From positions 1 to 64,000 of the forward strand of contig NZ_JAHXBG010000042.1 in assembly GCF_020103725.1 (NCBI RefSeq): a stretch of 64,000 nucleotides of DNA, read 5' to 3'. Below the pieces are notes generated by a model, which was given only the letters and a program-made list of their open reading frames with translations, ran no database searches and had not been told where the DNA came from. The translations under genes were made by a program, and so were the position numbers. Positions within the stretch are counted from its first letter, which is position 1. Each line of letters begins with the position of its first letter. The DNA comes from Hyalangium gracile (GTDB lineage Bacteria > Myxococcota > Myxococcia > Myxococcales > Myxococcaceae). Below are positions 53,595-62,761 of this stretch, one piece after another.

Positions 53595-54386
53595 ATGCGA
53601 GTCAACAACCGGGACAAGAACGGGCTCGAGACGCTCACGCTCTCCGACACGGCCATGGCCCAGCTCTACCGTGGCGAGCTGGGCCGCTCGGACAAGTGGC
53701 GCACCCGCCTGGACACGACGACCAACTGGGCGCTGACGACCACGGCCGCCGTCATCTCCTTCGGCTTCGCCAACCAGAGCAGCCCCCACGTGACGTTCCT
53801 GGTGGGCATCTGGATGGTCATCTCGTTCCTGCTCATCGAGGCGCGCCGCTACCGGTACTACGACTTGTGGAACCGGCGGGTGCGCCTGCTCGAGGACGGG
53901 TACTGGGCCCCCATCCTCCGCCACGAGCCGGTGGACCCGGACGCCCTGCGCGAGCTGGCCGCGGAGATGTCCCGGCCGCAGATCCACCTCTCCCTGTTCT
54001 CGGCCATCTCCACGCGCCTCAACCGCGCCTACGGGCCCATCCTCATCGTCCTGCTGCTCAGCTGGTTCGTGAAGGTGTACAGCCACCCGCAGCCCCCGGA
54101 CTCCTTCGGCGAGTTCGTGGAGCGGGCCCACGTGGGCCCGGTGAGCGGTGGCGTCGTGATGGGCATCGTGGCCGTGCTGTCCCTGCTGGCGGCCTATCTG
54201 TTCATCTCCTCATACTTCGTCCGCGCGCCACTGGGCGAGTTGCGGCCCCGCCACCGCTCCCGCCGCTCGGCGCTGCTGGAGTCGTTCTACCGGCCCTACG
54301 CGGTGCGCCGGCCGCGCCGCAGCCGGACGCCCCAGGCCTCCCGCCCGCCGGACAGCACGCCGCCGATCATCCCCCCGCCCCACTGA
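53595..54386 (+). CDS. DUF2270 integral membrane protein
   Basis: 263 residues of the DUF2270 family, recognised by TAMAQLYRGELGRSDKWRTRLDTTTNW near the start. Four membrane helices: two after residue 45 (TTAAVISFGFA and FLVGIWMVISFLLIEA), one at about 150 (PILIVLLLSWFVKVY) and one at about 190 (VVMGIVAVLSLLAAYLFI). The C-terminus is basic and Pro-rich. Function unknown; the family is common in bacteria and archaea. It is divergent from the hybrid kinase. Confidence 0.85.
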   Translation: MRVNNRDKNGLETLTLSDTAMAQLYRGELGRSDKWRTRLDTTTNWALTTTAAVISFGFANQSSPHVTFLVGIWMVISFLLIEARRYRYYDLWNRRVRLLEDGYWAPILRHEPVDPDALRELAAEMSRPQIHLSLFSAISTRLNRAYGPILIVLLLSWFVKVYSHPQPPDSFGEFVERAHVGPVSGGVVMGIVAVLSLLAAYLFISSYFVRAPLGELRPRHRSRRSALLESFYRPYAVRRPRRSRTPQASRPPDSTPPIIPPPH

Positions 54387-54525
54387 GGTCGACGGGTACC
54401 CAGCCGGCGGAGCCGCCCCTGGGCTCGCCGGGACGAGGGCACCTTGTGGCTCCCATCAGTCCGAGCGCGAGGACAGGCGTTTCCTCCTTCCGGGGCCCGG
54501 ACTTTTGTGGCTTGAATCCACGCCC

Positions 54526-55527
54526 ATGGCGAACCGCACTGTCACGATCATCAATGGCGACGGCATCGGCCCCGAAGTGATGGCGGCCACCATCCGGGTC
54601 CTCGAGGCCCTCAAGCTCCCGCTCGACTACGAGTACAAGGACGCGGGAACGGAAGTCATCGCCAAGTACGGCACCAACCTCCCGCACGAGACGGTGGAGG
54701 CGGTGCTGCGCAGCGGCGTGGCCCTCAAGGGCCCCACCGGCACCGTGGTGGGCGGCGGCATGCCGTCGGCCAACGTGGGCCTGCGCAAGCGGCTGGACCT
54801 GTACTCCTCGCTGCGCCCCGTCAAGAGCGTGCCCAGCGTGAAGACGCGCTACGAGAACGTGGACCTCATCGTGGTGCGCGAGAACACCGAGAGCCTCTAC
54901 GCCGGCCTGGAGCACATCATCGTCCCGGGCGTCGTCGAGTCGCTGAAGATCATCACCGAGAAGGCCTCCACCCGCATCGCCCGCTTCGCCTTCGAGTACG
55001 CCAAGAAGAACGGCCGCAAGAAGGTGACCTCCGTCCACAAGGCCAACATCATGAAGCTGTCGGACGGCCTCTTCCTGGACTGCACCCGCAAGGTGGGCCG
55101 CGAGTTCCCGGAGATCCAGTACGAGGAGGTCATCATCGACAACCTCTGCATGCAGCTGGTGAAGGATCCGACGCGCTTCGACGTGCTGGTGCTGGAGAAC
55201 CTCTACGGCGACATCGTCAGTGACTTGTGCGCCGGCCTGGTGGGCGGCCTGGGCGTGGTACCGGGCGCCAACATCGGCGAGCGCACCGCGGTGTTCGAGG
55301 CGGTGCACGGCACGGCCCCCGACATCGCCGGCAAGGGCATCGCCAACCCCACGGCGCTGATGATGTCTGCGGTAATGATGCTGGACTGGCTGGGCCTGCG
55401 CGACGAGTCCAAGCGCATGGAGAACGCCATCCAGAAGGTCTACACCGAGGGCAAGGTGCGCACCGGCGACCTGGGCGGCAGCGCCAACACGCGCGAGTTC
55501 ACCGACGCCATCATCGCCGCGCTTTAA
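54526..55527 (+). CDS. NAD-dependent isocitrate/isopropylmalate dehydrogenase family protein, probable isocitrate dehydrogenase
   Basis: 333-residue beta-decarboxylating dehydrogenase. Signature parts: TIINGDGIGPEVM, substrate loop SLRPVKSVPSVKTRYENVDL, VRENTESLYAGLEH, catalytic Lys in TSVHKANIMKLSDGLF, metal Asp in YGDIVSDL and NAD-binding GTAPDIAGKGIANP. The VRENTE-LYAGLEH form and Val-rich substrate loop fit the NAD-type isocitrate or homoisocitrate group better than LeuB. No leucine genes are nearby. It stands alone with an ATG at 54526. Confidence 0.9.
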   Translation: MANRTVTIINGDGIGPEVMAATIRVLEALKLPLDYEYKDAGTEVIAKYGTNLPHETVEAVLRSGVALKGPTGTVVGGGMPSANVGLRKRLDLYSSLRPVKSVPSVKTRYENVDLIVVRENTESLYAGLEHIIVPGVVESLKIITEKASTRIARFAFEYAKKNGRKKVTSVHKANIMKLSDGLFLDCTRKVGREFPEIQYEEVIIDNLCMQLVKDPTRFDVLVLENLYGDIVSDLCAGLVGGLGVVPGANIGERTAVFEAVHGTAPDIAGKGIANPTALMMSAVMMLDWLGLRDESKRMENAIQKVYTEGKVRTGDLGGSANTREFTDAIIAAL

Positions 55528-55569
55528 TTCCCGCGGAAACGCGGCGCCGGCTCGGACGTCTCCAGGGGC

Positions 55570-56112
55570 ATGCAAAAGCTCACTGTGCTGTTCACCCTCG
55601 CGGCGGTCACCCTCGGAACCGCCGCCCTCGCGGAGCCTGTCATGTCCTTCTTTGAGCTGAAGACGAACCGCCTCAACGGCAAGTCGGAGAACCTCGCGGA
55701 CTACAAGGGCAAGGTGCTCCTGGTGGTGAACACCGCCTCCGAGTGCGGCTACACGCCCCAGTACGCCGGGCTGGAGAAGCTCTGGGGCTCCTACAAGGAC
55801 AAGGGCGTGGTGGTGCTCGGCTTCCCCTCCAATGACTTTGGCGGGCAGGAGCCGGGCTCCTCGCAGGAGATCGCCAGGTTCTGCGAGCTGCGCTTCAAGG
55901 TCTCCTTCCCCATGTTCGAGAAGGTGAAGACCAAGGGCGAGGGCCAGTCCCCCGTGTACGAGTTCCTCGCGCGCAAGCACGGCGCGCCCAAGTGGAACTT
56001 CCACAAGTACGTGGTGGGCAAGGATGGCCAGGTGAAGGCCGCCTTCCCCAGCTCCGTCGAGCCCGAGAGCCCCGAGCTGAAGAAGGCCCTCGACAGCGCC
56101 CTGGCGGAGTGA
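55570..56112 (+). CDS. exported glutathione peroxidase-like thiol peroxidase
   Basis: 180-residue GPx family protein that starts with a signal peptide (LTVLFTLAAVTLGTAALA), so it probably works in the periplasm. Catalytic Cys in NTASECGYTPQY, Gln in NDFGGQEPG, Trp/Asn in KWNFHKYVV. Cys replaces selenocysteine, and such enzymes usually use thioredoxin rather than glutathione. The TGA overlaps the ATG of the downstream thioredoxin-like gene (TGATG), suggesting that the next protein supplies its electrons. Confidence 0.9.
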   Translation: MQKLTVLFTLAAVTLGTAALAEPVMSFFELKTNRLNGKSENLADYKGKVLLVVNTASECGYTPQYAGLEKLWGSYKDKGVVVLGFPSNDFGGQEPGSSQEIARFCELRFKVSFPMFEKVKTKGEGQSPVYEFLARKHGAPKWNFHKYVVGKDGQVKAAFPSSVEPESPELKKALDSALAE

Positions 56113-56669
56113 TGGCAGGGCTGCGCGAGCGGCTCGCGAGGGCGAGGGACGCCTGGTACCGGGCCCGCCAGCGGTGGTGGATTCGCTGGGGCGTGGACCT
56201 GGCCGTGGCGGCCCTCCTCTTCATGGCGGTGATGGCCTGGCAGACGCGCAACCTGCCCGGCGCCGGCACGCTCGCGCCCGACTTCCAGCTGCGCACCCTG
56301 GCCGGTGAGCAGGTCCGCCTGTCGGACCTGCGCGGCAAGCCGGTGCTGCTCGCCTTCTGGGCGCCCTGGTGCGGGGTGTGCAAGGTGGAGTCCTCCACGC
56401 TGTCCGCGGTGCGGCGCACGGTGGGGGACCGGGCCCATGTGCTCACCGTGGCCGTGGCCTACGAGGACGAGGCCGACGTGCGGCGCTTCGTCCAGGAGCA
56501 GGGCGCGGACTACCCGGTGCTGCTCGGCGAGTCCGGCCTGTCGCGCTCGTTCCGCGTGGACCGCTTCCCCACCACCTTCATCCTCTCTCCGGACGGCCGC
56601 ATCGAGCAGGCGACCGTGGGCTACACCACGCGGCTGGGGCTGCTGTGGCGGCTGTGGCGCGCCTCCTGA
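56112..56669 (+). CDS. membrane-anchored TlpA/ScsD-like thioredoxin
   Basis: 185 residues: one N-terminal membrane helix (WGVDLAVAALLFMAVMAW), then a thioredoxin domain with LAPDFQLRTLAGEQVRL, active site FWAPWCGVCKVE, and cis-Pro in VDRFPTTFILS. The CGVC dithiol faces the periplasm. Overlap with the glutathione peroxidase gene by one base suggests the pair forms a thiol peroxidase and reductase system for the envelope. Confidence 0.9.
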   Translation: MAGLRERLARARDAWYRARQRWWIRWGVDLAVAALLFMAVMAWQTRNLPGAGTLAPDFQLRTLAGEQVRLSDLRGKPVLLAFWAPWCGVCKVESSTLSAVRRTVGDRAHVLTVAVAYEDEADVRRFVQEQGADYPVLLGESGLSRSFRVDRFPTTFILSPDGRIEQATVGYTTRLGLLWRLWRAS

Positions 56670-56786
56670 GCAGCCGGCCCGCCAGCCCATGACGGACGGG
56701 CCAACACGCGGGCGTTTGTCTCGTGCGTTGGAGATCGCGATCGTGCTTTCCTCCCACGAGCAGTCGAACCCCAGAGGTGATGGACG

Positions 56787-57482
56787 ATGCGCGCGGTGGT
56801 CTTCGAGCACGATGAGGATGCGGGCGTAGCCCTGCTCGGACCGGTGTTGCAGCAGGCGGGTTTCACCCTCGTGAAGCGCTTCCGGACGACGCGCCGCGAG
56901 GACGTGGACGCCGAGCTGGTGGTGGTGATGGGCGGCCACATGGGCGTCTACGAGGCCGACCAGCACCCCTTCCTGCGCGAGGAGATCGCCCTGCTCTCCG
57001 AGCGGCTCGCCAACGAGCGGCCCTGCCTGGGCATCTGCCTGGGCGCCCAGATGCTCGCGGCGGCGGCCGGCTCGGAGGTGTTTTTGGGCAAGAACGGCTT
57101 CGAGGTGGGCGCCCTGCCCGTCCGGTGGACCCAGGACGGACTGAAGGACCCCGTGATTGCCGGCGTCAAGCCCAAGACGGTGGTGGCCCACTGGCACCAG
57201 GACTCCTACAAGCCCGTACCGGGCGCCACGCTCCTGGCCTCCACGGACCGGTACACGCAGCAGGCCTTCCGGCTCGGCAAGTCCTACGGCTTCCAGTTCC
57301 ACATGGAGCTGGGCGCCGCGGACCTGGAGCGCTGGCTCACCACGGGGAACGACTCGCTCACCCAGCGCGTCAAGAATGTCCAGGAACTGCGCACGCAGCT
57401 TCCCAAGCTGAAGGCCGCCGAGGCGGAGATCATCGAGCTGCAGCACCGCCTCGCGAACCACTTCGCCAAGGCGGTGCGCTGA
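56787..57482 (+). CDS. class I glutamine amidotransferase domain protein
   Basis: 231 residues; triad Cys in CLGICLGAQMLAAA, and His/Glu in YGFQFHMEL. VVVMGGHMGVYEADQHPFL is the usual GGP-like loop. This stand-alone amidase resembles GuaA-like amidotransferases of unknown acceptor (YfeJ-type). The C-terminal 45 residues are helical. Good ribosome site AGAGGTG. It may be transcribed with the following secreted orphan, whose start lies 13 bases after this stop. Confidence 0.85.
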   Translation: MRAVVFEHDEDAGVALLGPVLQQAGFTLVKRFRTTRREDVDAELVVVMGGHMGVYEADQHPFLREEIALLSERLANERPCLGICLGAQMLAAAAGSEVFLGKNGFEVGALPVRWTQDGLKDPVIAGVKPKTVVAHWHQDSYKPVPGATLLASTDRYTQQAFRLGKSYGFQFHMELGAADLERWLTTGNDSLTQRVKNVQELRTQLPKLKAAEAEIIELQHRLANHFAKAVR

Positions 57483-57495
57483 AAGGAGCTGCAAC

Positions 57496-58512
57496 ATGGT
57501 GACAGGCTGGCTGGGAGCACTCGGCATGGGGCTCACGTTGGTGACGGCGGCCACTCCGCCGAGCATCCAGCTCCCGAAGGCGGTCTGCACCCTGCGCGGG
57601 GCCTGCATCACCCTCCCGGAGGAGGAGCGGATGGAAGGCAGCGTCTCCCTGCTCCACATGGAGGAGAAGCTGCCTCGGCGGATCGCGGCGGACGGCGCCT
57701 TCGGGCTGTGGCTCGCCTGGCCCATGGCGGCCGAGCAGCGGACCCAGTTCGTCCATCGCTCGATCGACTTCGGGCTCACGCAGAGCACGCCCGCGGGCCA
57801 CTTCGAGCTCTTCGTCCCTTCGTTGACCCTCGTGCGCCGCGAGGCGGGTGAGGAGCCCGCGCTGCTCGCCCATGTCTCCTTCGATCCGACCGTGAAGGCG
57901 CCCCTGGCGGCAGCGGTGAGCGAGTTGGTCGCCGACGCCCAGGCGCGTGGCCTGCTCACCTCGGAGCAACAGCAGGTCCTCACGGCCCGCCAGAAGGCGC
58001 TCGAGGGACGTCTGCCGGAGCTGATACGCGCGCTGGACGCCTTCCGCGCGAAGCCAGCCGACCCCAAGGCGCGAGCCACCTTCCTCTCCACCCTGGCCGC
58101 CTTCCCCGGCGAGGAGATGGACCTGGGCGCGCGAGCCATCGCCCCCGAGACCTTCCTCACCCCGGCGCAGCGCACCGAGCTGCGCAAGGCCGGCCATGAG
58201 GTGCAGGGCAGGCGCTGGCTGGAGTACTCCGGGCCGCCGTCACGCGCGTACCGGCTCCACGTCCAGGCCTGCTCGGTGGAGCAACTCGTGCGGGAGTGGA
58301 ACGCCGGCCTGCGCGGTCCGAGCACGGGCATCGAGGCTCTCCCCCGCCCCGCGCTGGACTTCGATCGAGCCCATCGTCACGACGACGTCAGCTTCACCCT
58401 GGACGTGCGCAATGACGAGGGCATCACGCGGATGGATCAGGTGCTCCAGCGTCTGCTCGAGCTGCCGGGGGTACGACGAGCTCCGGGCCCTGCCCTGCCT
58501 CCGCCGCGCTGA
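57496..58512 (+). CDS. hypothetical exported protein
   Basis: 338 residues with a probable signal peptide (LGALGMGLTLVTAA) and an AAAGGAGCT ribosome site. The mature protein has a beta-rich first half (LPKAVCTLRGACITL, FGLWLAWPM) and a helical second half, with few cysteines. I recognise no family. Its last 89 bases overlap the 3' end of the convergent cyclase-like gene; both frames look coding there, which is unusual, and one of the two ends might differ from that shown. Confidence 0.65.
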   Translation: MVTGWLGALGMGLTLVTAATPPSIQLPKAVCTLRGACITLPEEERMEGSVSLLHMEEKLPRRIAADGAFGLWLAWPMAAEQRTQFVHRSIDFGLTQSTPAGHFELFVPSLTLVRREAGEEPALLAHVSFDPTVKAPLAAAVSELVADAQARGLLTSEQQQVLTARQKALEGRLPELIRALDAFRAKPADPKARATFLSTLAAFPGEEMDLGARAIAPETFLTPAQRTELRKAGHEVQGRRWLEYSGPPSRAYRLHVQACSVEQLVREWNAGLRGPSTGIEALPRPALDFDRAHRHDDVSFTLDVRNDEGITRMDQVLQRLLELPGVRRAPGPALPPPR

Positions 58513-61495
58513 AGGGGGCACGGCCCGAGAGGCTCGCCTCCGCCGCCGCGCGCAGCCGCGTGACGAGCTGGCGGAGCAGCGGGTTGGCGCGGACCTCGGG
58601 CTCCTCCTCCAGCGCCACGAAGCTGGCCAGCGCCGTCTCCTGGTCTCCCAGGCTCGCCTCCACCTCCGCCCGGTGCGCGGCGAACCGGAGCGCATGCCAC
58701 CGCGCCACCTCCCGCAGCGCGGAGACGGCCTCCGCCAGCCAGTGTCTCGCCTCCGCCAGCCGCCCCAGGGCCTGCTCGGCGCGGCCCAGCTCGCCCATCG
58801 CCTTGCCCTCCAGGCCGCGCACGCCGAGCTGTCTGCCCATACGCACGCACACCAGCAGGTGCTCGCGCGCATCCAGGGCGCGGCCCTCCTCGAGCAGGAA
58901 GCAGCCGAGGTGCAGCCGCGCGAGCGTGTGGCCCGCCTGATCGCCCACGCTGGCGGCGCGAGTCATCGCCTCCGTCACCTGCGCCACCGCCTCGGCCATG
59001 CGCCCGGCTTCCGAGAGCGCCACGGCGCAGTGCGTGGAGAAGCCCACCTCCAGCGTCATGTCTCCCACGGCGCGGAACAGCTCCCGCGCGGCCGTCAGGT
59101 GGGGGAGGGCCGCCTCCGCTCCCGCGCGGACCTGCTCCAGCAACCCGAAGTGGCCTCGCGCGTAGGCCTCCAGCCATCGGTCGGCTCCCGACGACAGCCG
59201 CTGCGCCTGCTGGATGAACTCCCAGGCCGCCGCCACCTCTCCCTGGTGGCGTGCCACGATGGACAGGTCCACCAGCACCCGCTTCTCCCCGGCCACGTCT
59301 CCGCCTTCACGCAGCAGGGCGCGGGCCTGCTCCAGATCGGCTCGCGCGGACTCGGGATGGCCCGCCTCCAGGTGGAGCCGGCCACGGACCGCGAGGATGG
59401 CGGCCAGGCGCCCCGAGGCCACCGCCACGGAGTCGGCCAGCCCGATGGCCCGCTCCAGCCGACCGAGCAGCAGGCTGATGGGCCCCCGGACGAGGATGTC
59501 CGGCTCCAGCGCCTCCAGCGCCTCCAGCGCCAGCTCCACGGAGCGCGGAGTGGCCGGCACCACGGCGAGGGCGCTGTCACAGGCGGCCAGCAGGTTCTCC
59601 CGCTCCAGCGCGAGCCGGCGCAGCGCCTCCGCGCCTCCCGTGCCGCGCACCCGCTCCCGCAGGCCTCGCGCGAGCGCCACGTGCCACTCGGCATGCCGGG
59701 ACACCAGCTCGGCCTCGCCCCCGAGCGCCTGGAGCCGCTCCGCCGCGTACTGGCGAATGCTCTCGTACATCGCCAGGCGTCCCTCTCCGCCAGGCCCTTC
59801 TTCCTCCTGGGCTCGCAGGAGCGACCGGGCGCGCAGCGACTGGAGCACCGCCCTCACCTCGGCCGAGCCCGCGGGCAGCATGAGCACCGCCTCGGCGGCC
59901 TCCAGCGTGAAGCCTCCGCGAAACACCGAGCACTGGGCCAGCGCGGCCCGCTCGGCCGGCTCCAGCAGATTCCAGGACCAGTCGATGGCGCCGCGCAGCG
60001 TGGCCTGGCGCGCCGAGGCATCCCGCCGCCCGCTGCGCAGCAGCTCGAAGCGGCGCGACAGCCGCTCGCGCAGCTGCCCCACGCCCAGCACGCCCGTGCG
60101 CGCCGCCGCCAGCTCGATGGCCAGGGCAATGCCGTCGAGCCGACGGACGATGTCCACCACGTGCGGCGCCTCCTCGGCCGTCAGCGCGAAGCTGCCTCGC
60201 ACCTCCCGGGCGCGCTGGACGAACAGGCGCACCGCCTCCGAGCGGGCAATCACCTCCAGCCGTGTCTCCCCCGCCGCCGGCAGCGCCAGCGGGCCCAGGT
60301 CCAGCAGGCGCTCCTCGGGCAGCCCCAGCTCCTGTCGCGAGGTGACCAGGAAGCGCGCGCGAGGCGCCAGCGCGAGCCACCGCGCGAGGATCCGCGCCCC
60401 ATCCCGGGTGGCCTGCTCCAGGTTGTCGAGGATGATCAGCACCCGCCCACAGTCGTTGAGCGCCAGGCCCAGCTGCTCCACCGCATCTCCCGCCGCCTCA
60501 TCCCGCCCGGGAGAGATGCCGAGCGCCTGGCGAACGGTATGACAGAGCGCCTCCGCGCTCCTGGCCTGCTCCAGCTCGCACAGCCACACCCCGCCGTCCC
60601 AGGCGCAGGACTCCAGCTCCAGCCCGCCGAAGTGGGTGGCCAGCCGCGTCTTCCCCATCCCCCCCGGGCCCAGGAGGGTGACGAGCCGATGCCCTGCGCG
60701 GAACCACCGCCGCAGCGTCTCCAGCTCCGAGCTCCGGCCGATGAGGTCGGACTGCACGGCCGGCACGTTGCCCTGCCGCTCGCGCGCCGCCAGCGGCATC
60801 CCGAACCGCCTGTCCGACAGCGAGGCGGGGAGGACCTCCACCAGCGCGACGGGGCTCTCGATGCCCCTCAGGCGGAACGCTCCCAGCGGACGAGCCGAGT
60901 GCAGCCCCAGCTCCTCCTCCGAAATCCGAGCCCAGGCCGTGCCGCTCACCAGCACCTGCCCGCCGTGCCCCGCCGCCACCACGCGCGCCGCCGTGTTGAC
61001 CACGGGGCCCAGGTAGTCCACCCGCCCGGTCCGCGCATCGACGCGCGGCTCCGGCTGGCCGAGGTGCACGCCCATGCGGACCCTCAGCCCCCGGTGCAGG
61101 AAGCCTCGAAGGCCCAATTCCTCCGCCGCCTCGGGCTGCGCGAGGAGCTCCTGGGGCCACGGCGCCTCGAACAGCGCCTCCTGCGCATCCAGGCACCAGC
61201 GCACCGCCTCCACCGGAGACGCGAACGCGAGCATGAAGGAGCCGCTCTGTGTCTTCACCTCATAGCCGGAGTGCCGCTCCAGCACGCCTCGCAGCACCTC
61301 TTCCTGAAGCTCGAGCGCGGCCCGCATCGCCTCCGGGCACCGCTCCCAGAGCCGGGAGGCGCTCGGTACGTCGGTGAAGACCAGCGCCACCGTCCCGCTC
61401 GGTGGCTCGCAGCGCGAGGCCCCCACCGCTCGCGTGAGGCTGGCCCGGCCGTCCCCCGACGCGGCCAACTCCTGTGCTGGAGACACCTCACCCAT
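58424..61495 (-). CDS. degenerate class III cyclase-like / NB-ARC-type ATPase / TPR regulator
   Basis: 1023 residues, soluble. An N-terminal cyclase homology domain (about 30-215) has VALVFTDVPSASRLWE and YLGPVVNTAARVVAAG, but the usual GDGF metal motif reads QSGSFMLAF, so the second metal Asp is missing. Next is a signal-transduction ATPase (Walker A LLGPGGMGKTRLA at about 275, LIILDNLEQ as Walker B, SRQELGLPEERLLDL), then a winged-helix-like part (ASARQATLRGAIDWSWNLL) and helical TPR-like repeats to the end. The ATG at 61495 gives a compact start. Such proteins are common one-component regulators in actinobacteria and myxobacteria. No effector domain such as LuxR was recognised. Confidence 0.85.
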   Translation of the reverse strand: MGEVSPAQELAASGDGRASLTRAVGASRCEPPSGTVALVFTDVPSASRLWERCPEAMRAALELQEEVLRGVLERHSGYEVKTQSGSFMLAFASPVEAVRWCLDAQEALFEAPWPQELLAQPEAAEELGLRGFLHRGLRVRMGVHLGQPEPRVDARTGRVDYLGPVVNTAARVVAAGHGGQVLVSGTAWARISEEELGLHSARPLGAFRLRGIESPVALVEVLPASLSDRRFGMPLAARERQGNVPAVQSDLIGRSSELETLRRWFRAGHRLVTLLGPGGMGKTRLATHFGGLELESCAWDGGVWLCELEQARSAEALCHTVRQALGISPGRDEAAGDAVEQLGLALNDCGRVLIILDNLEQATRDGARILARWLALAPRARFLVTSRQELGLPEERLLDLGPLALPAAGETRLEVIARSEAVRLFVQRAREVRGSFALTAEEAPHVVDIVRRLDGIALAIELAAARTGVLGVGQLRERLSRRFELLRSGRRDASARQATLRGAIDWSWNLLEPAERAALAQCSVFRGGFTLEAAEAVLMLPAGSAEVRAVLQSLRARSLLRAQEEEGPGGEGRLAMYESIRQYAAERLQALGGEAELVSRHAEWHVALARGLRERVRGTGGAEALRRLALERENLLAACDSALAVVPATPRSVELALEALEALEPDILVRGPISLLLGRLERAIGLADSVAVASGRLAAILAVRGRLHLEAGHPESARADLEQARALLREGGDVAGEKRVLVDLSIVARHQGEVAAAWEFIQQAQRLSSGADRWLEAYARGHFGLLEQVRAGAEAALPHLTAARELFRAVGDMTLEVGFSTHCAVALSEAGRMAEAVAQVTEAMTRAASVGDQAGHTLARLHLGCFLLEEGRALDAREHLLVCVRMGRQLGVRGLEGKAMGELGRAEQALGRLAEARHWLAEAVSALREVARWHALRFAAHRAEVEASLGDQETALASFVALEEEPEVRANPLLRQLVTRLRAAAEASLSGRAPFSAAEAGQGPELVVPPAARADAGAPDPSA

Positions 61496-61846
61496 CGCCC
61501 GCCCCCACCTGTCACCCGACAGGAGAGGTACTGCCTGGGAGCACCTTGCGCACCTCCCACACCACACGAACCGTTGAAAGTGATCACACTTCGGCGCACA
61601 CCGTCCCCTCGGGCCGGGACAATTCCCCAGTCATGGCTCGGACCTGGCGCATCCAGCAGTCAACGGTGGCGCTGCCCGAGCCTCAACACTGCTGGAGAGG
61701 ACTGTCGCCTGGCCGGAAGACGCCCCGGGTCCGCCGGCGGCGGGAGCCTCTCAGAGCCGCCTCCGGGCCACACGTTTCTCTCAGAAGACGAGAGCCCCTC
61801 GGCCTGCGCGACTTCCTCACACATGAACACGAAGAGGGAAACTCAC
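61496..61846. promoter_or_regulatory. divergent promoter region with a palindromic site
   Basis: No gene is visible in this 351-base gap. At 61578-61591 AAGTGATCACACTT has AAGTG/CACTT arms around a central TGATCA, a possible operator for either the cyclase-like gene or the first NGLS lipoprotein gene. The rest is G+C-rich and without recognisable elements. Confidence 0.35.
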
Positions 61847-62761
61847 ATGACACCGAGCCATCAGCTCCACCTGCTGCTTGCGGCCCTGGTGCTCGGCGGC
61901 TGCAGTCCCATCTCCGAGCCCTCCGAGCTCGTGTCCCATGAGCTTCAGAGCCGCGAGCTCCAGAGCCCCAACGGCCTGTCCGCCAACGGCCTGTCCGCCA
62001 ACGGCCTGTCCGCCAACGGCCTGTCCGCCAACGGCCTGTCCGCCAATGGCCTGTCCGCGGCGGACTTCCAGGCCTGGTTCCAGAGCAACCCGACGGTGGC
62101 CGAGAGCGTGATGCGCTACCTGGTCCTCTGCGCGGCGCCCGCCGGCCAGACGCTCTCGTACACGGACGCGACCACCGGGCAGGGCTACTCCTGGAGCGGC
62201 CGGCTGGGCCTGGCTCCGGGCTGGAGCAGCGGTCAGCCCGCCACCGTCTCCGAGCAGCAGGTCATCTCCGCGTGCCTGGCCGCCCACGTCAACAAGTACG
62301 GCGTCCACATCCCCCTGTCCGTGCTGGGAAGGAGCGCCCAGGGTCAGCCCATCCCCTTCACGCTTCCGGAGCTGGTGACCTTCTCCCAGCGCGAGGCGTG
62401 CTTCTTCGGCAACCTCTTCACCCACCAGGGCATCTACGTCGGCAGCGACCGGGGCAACCTCAGCGCACGCGAGAGCTCGGCCCGGGCCTGCTCCATCTCG
62501 AGCAACGCGGGCAACGCGCGCACCACCGACTGCGCGCCCCTCATGTACGCCGGCACCTGCACCACCTTCTGCACGCTGGACGCCTCGAAGACGTACTACA
62601 CCTCCTGCACCTACAATGGCGTCACGTACCGACCCATCACGACACGCCTGCGCCCGGACGACATCTACCTGTGTGGCGACGGGGTGTGTCAGATCTCCGA
62701 GAGCTGTGGGACTTCCACCCAGTACAACAACTGCCTGTTGGACTGTGGCGCCTGCCCGTGA
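61847..62761 (+). CDS. NGLS-repeat lipoprotein, first of a tandem pair
   Basis: 304-residue lipoprotein with lipobox LGGC. Immediately after a short linker come six pentapeptides NGLSA (about residues 42-71). A globular domain follows with YLVLCAAPAGQTLSYTDAT, YSWSGRLGLAPGW, SACLAAHVNKYGVHIPLSV and REACFFGNLF. The last 40 residues form a cysteine-rich module (CGDGVCQISESCG and DCGACP), similar to metal- or calcium-binding Cys-rich repeats of myxobacterial surface proteins. The ATG at 61847 follows AGAGGGAA; an ATG 24 bases earlier lacks this. Function unknown. A close paralogue follows 306 bases later. Confidence 0.8.
   Translation: MTPSHQLHLLLAALVLGGCSPISEPSELVSHELQSRELQSPNGLSANGLSANGLSANGLSANGLSANGLSAADFQAWFQSNPTVAESVMRYLVLCAAPAGQTLSYTDATTGQGYSWSGRLGLAPGWSSGQPATVSEQQVISACLAAHVNKYGVHIPLSVLGRSAQGQPIPFTLPELVTFSQREACFFGNLFTHQGIYVGSDRGNLSARESSARACSISSNAGNARTTDCAPLMYAGTCTTFCTLDASKTYYTSCTYNGVTYRPITTRLRPDDIYLCGDGVCQISESCGTSTQYNNCLLDCGACP
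61970..62059. repeat. six 15-base tandem repeats encoding NGLSA
   Basis: The unit AACGGCCTGTCCGCC is repeated six times; the last copy carries two changes. Five copies are identical at the DNA level, which suggests recent duplication or conversion. The unit keeps frame and adds five residues per copy. Confidence 0.9.

Noticed and set aside
58196-61846. A plus-strand frame that reads through the cyclase-like gene into the first NGLS gene
   Set aside because: Only its last 305 codons, after the lipoprotein start, are protein-like; the rest is antisense to a recognised gene.
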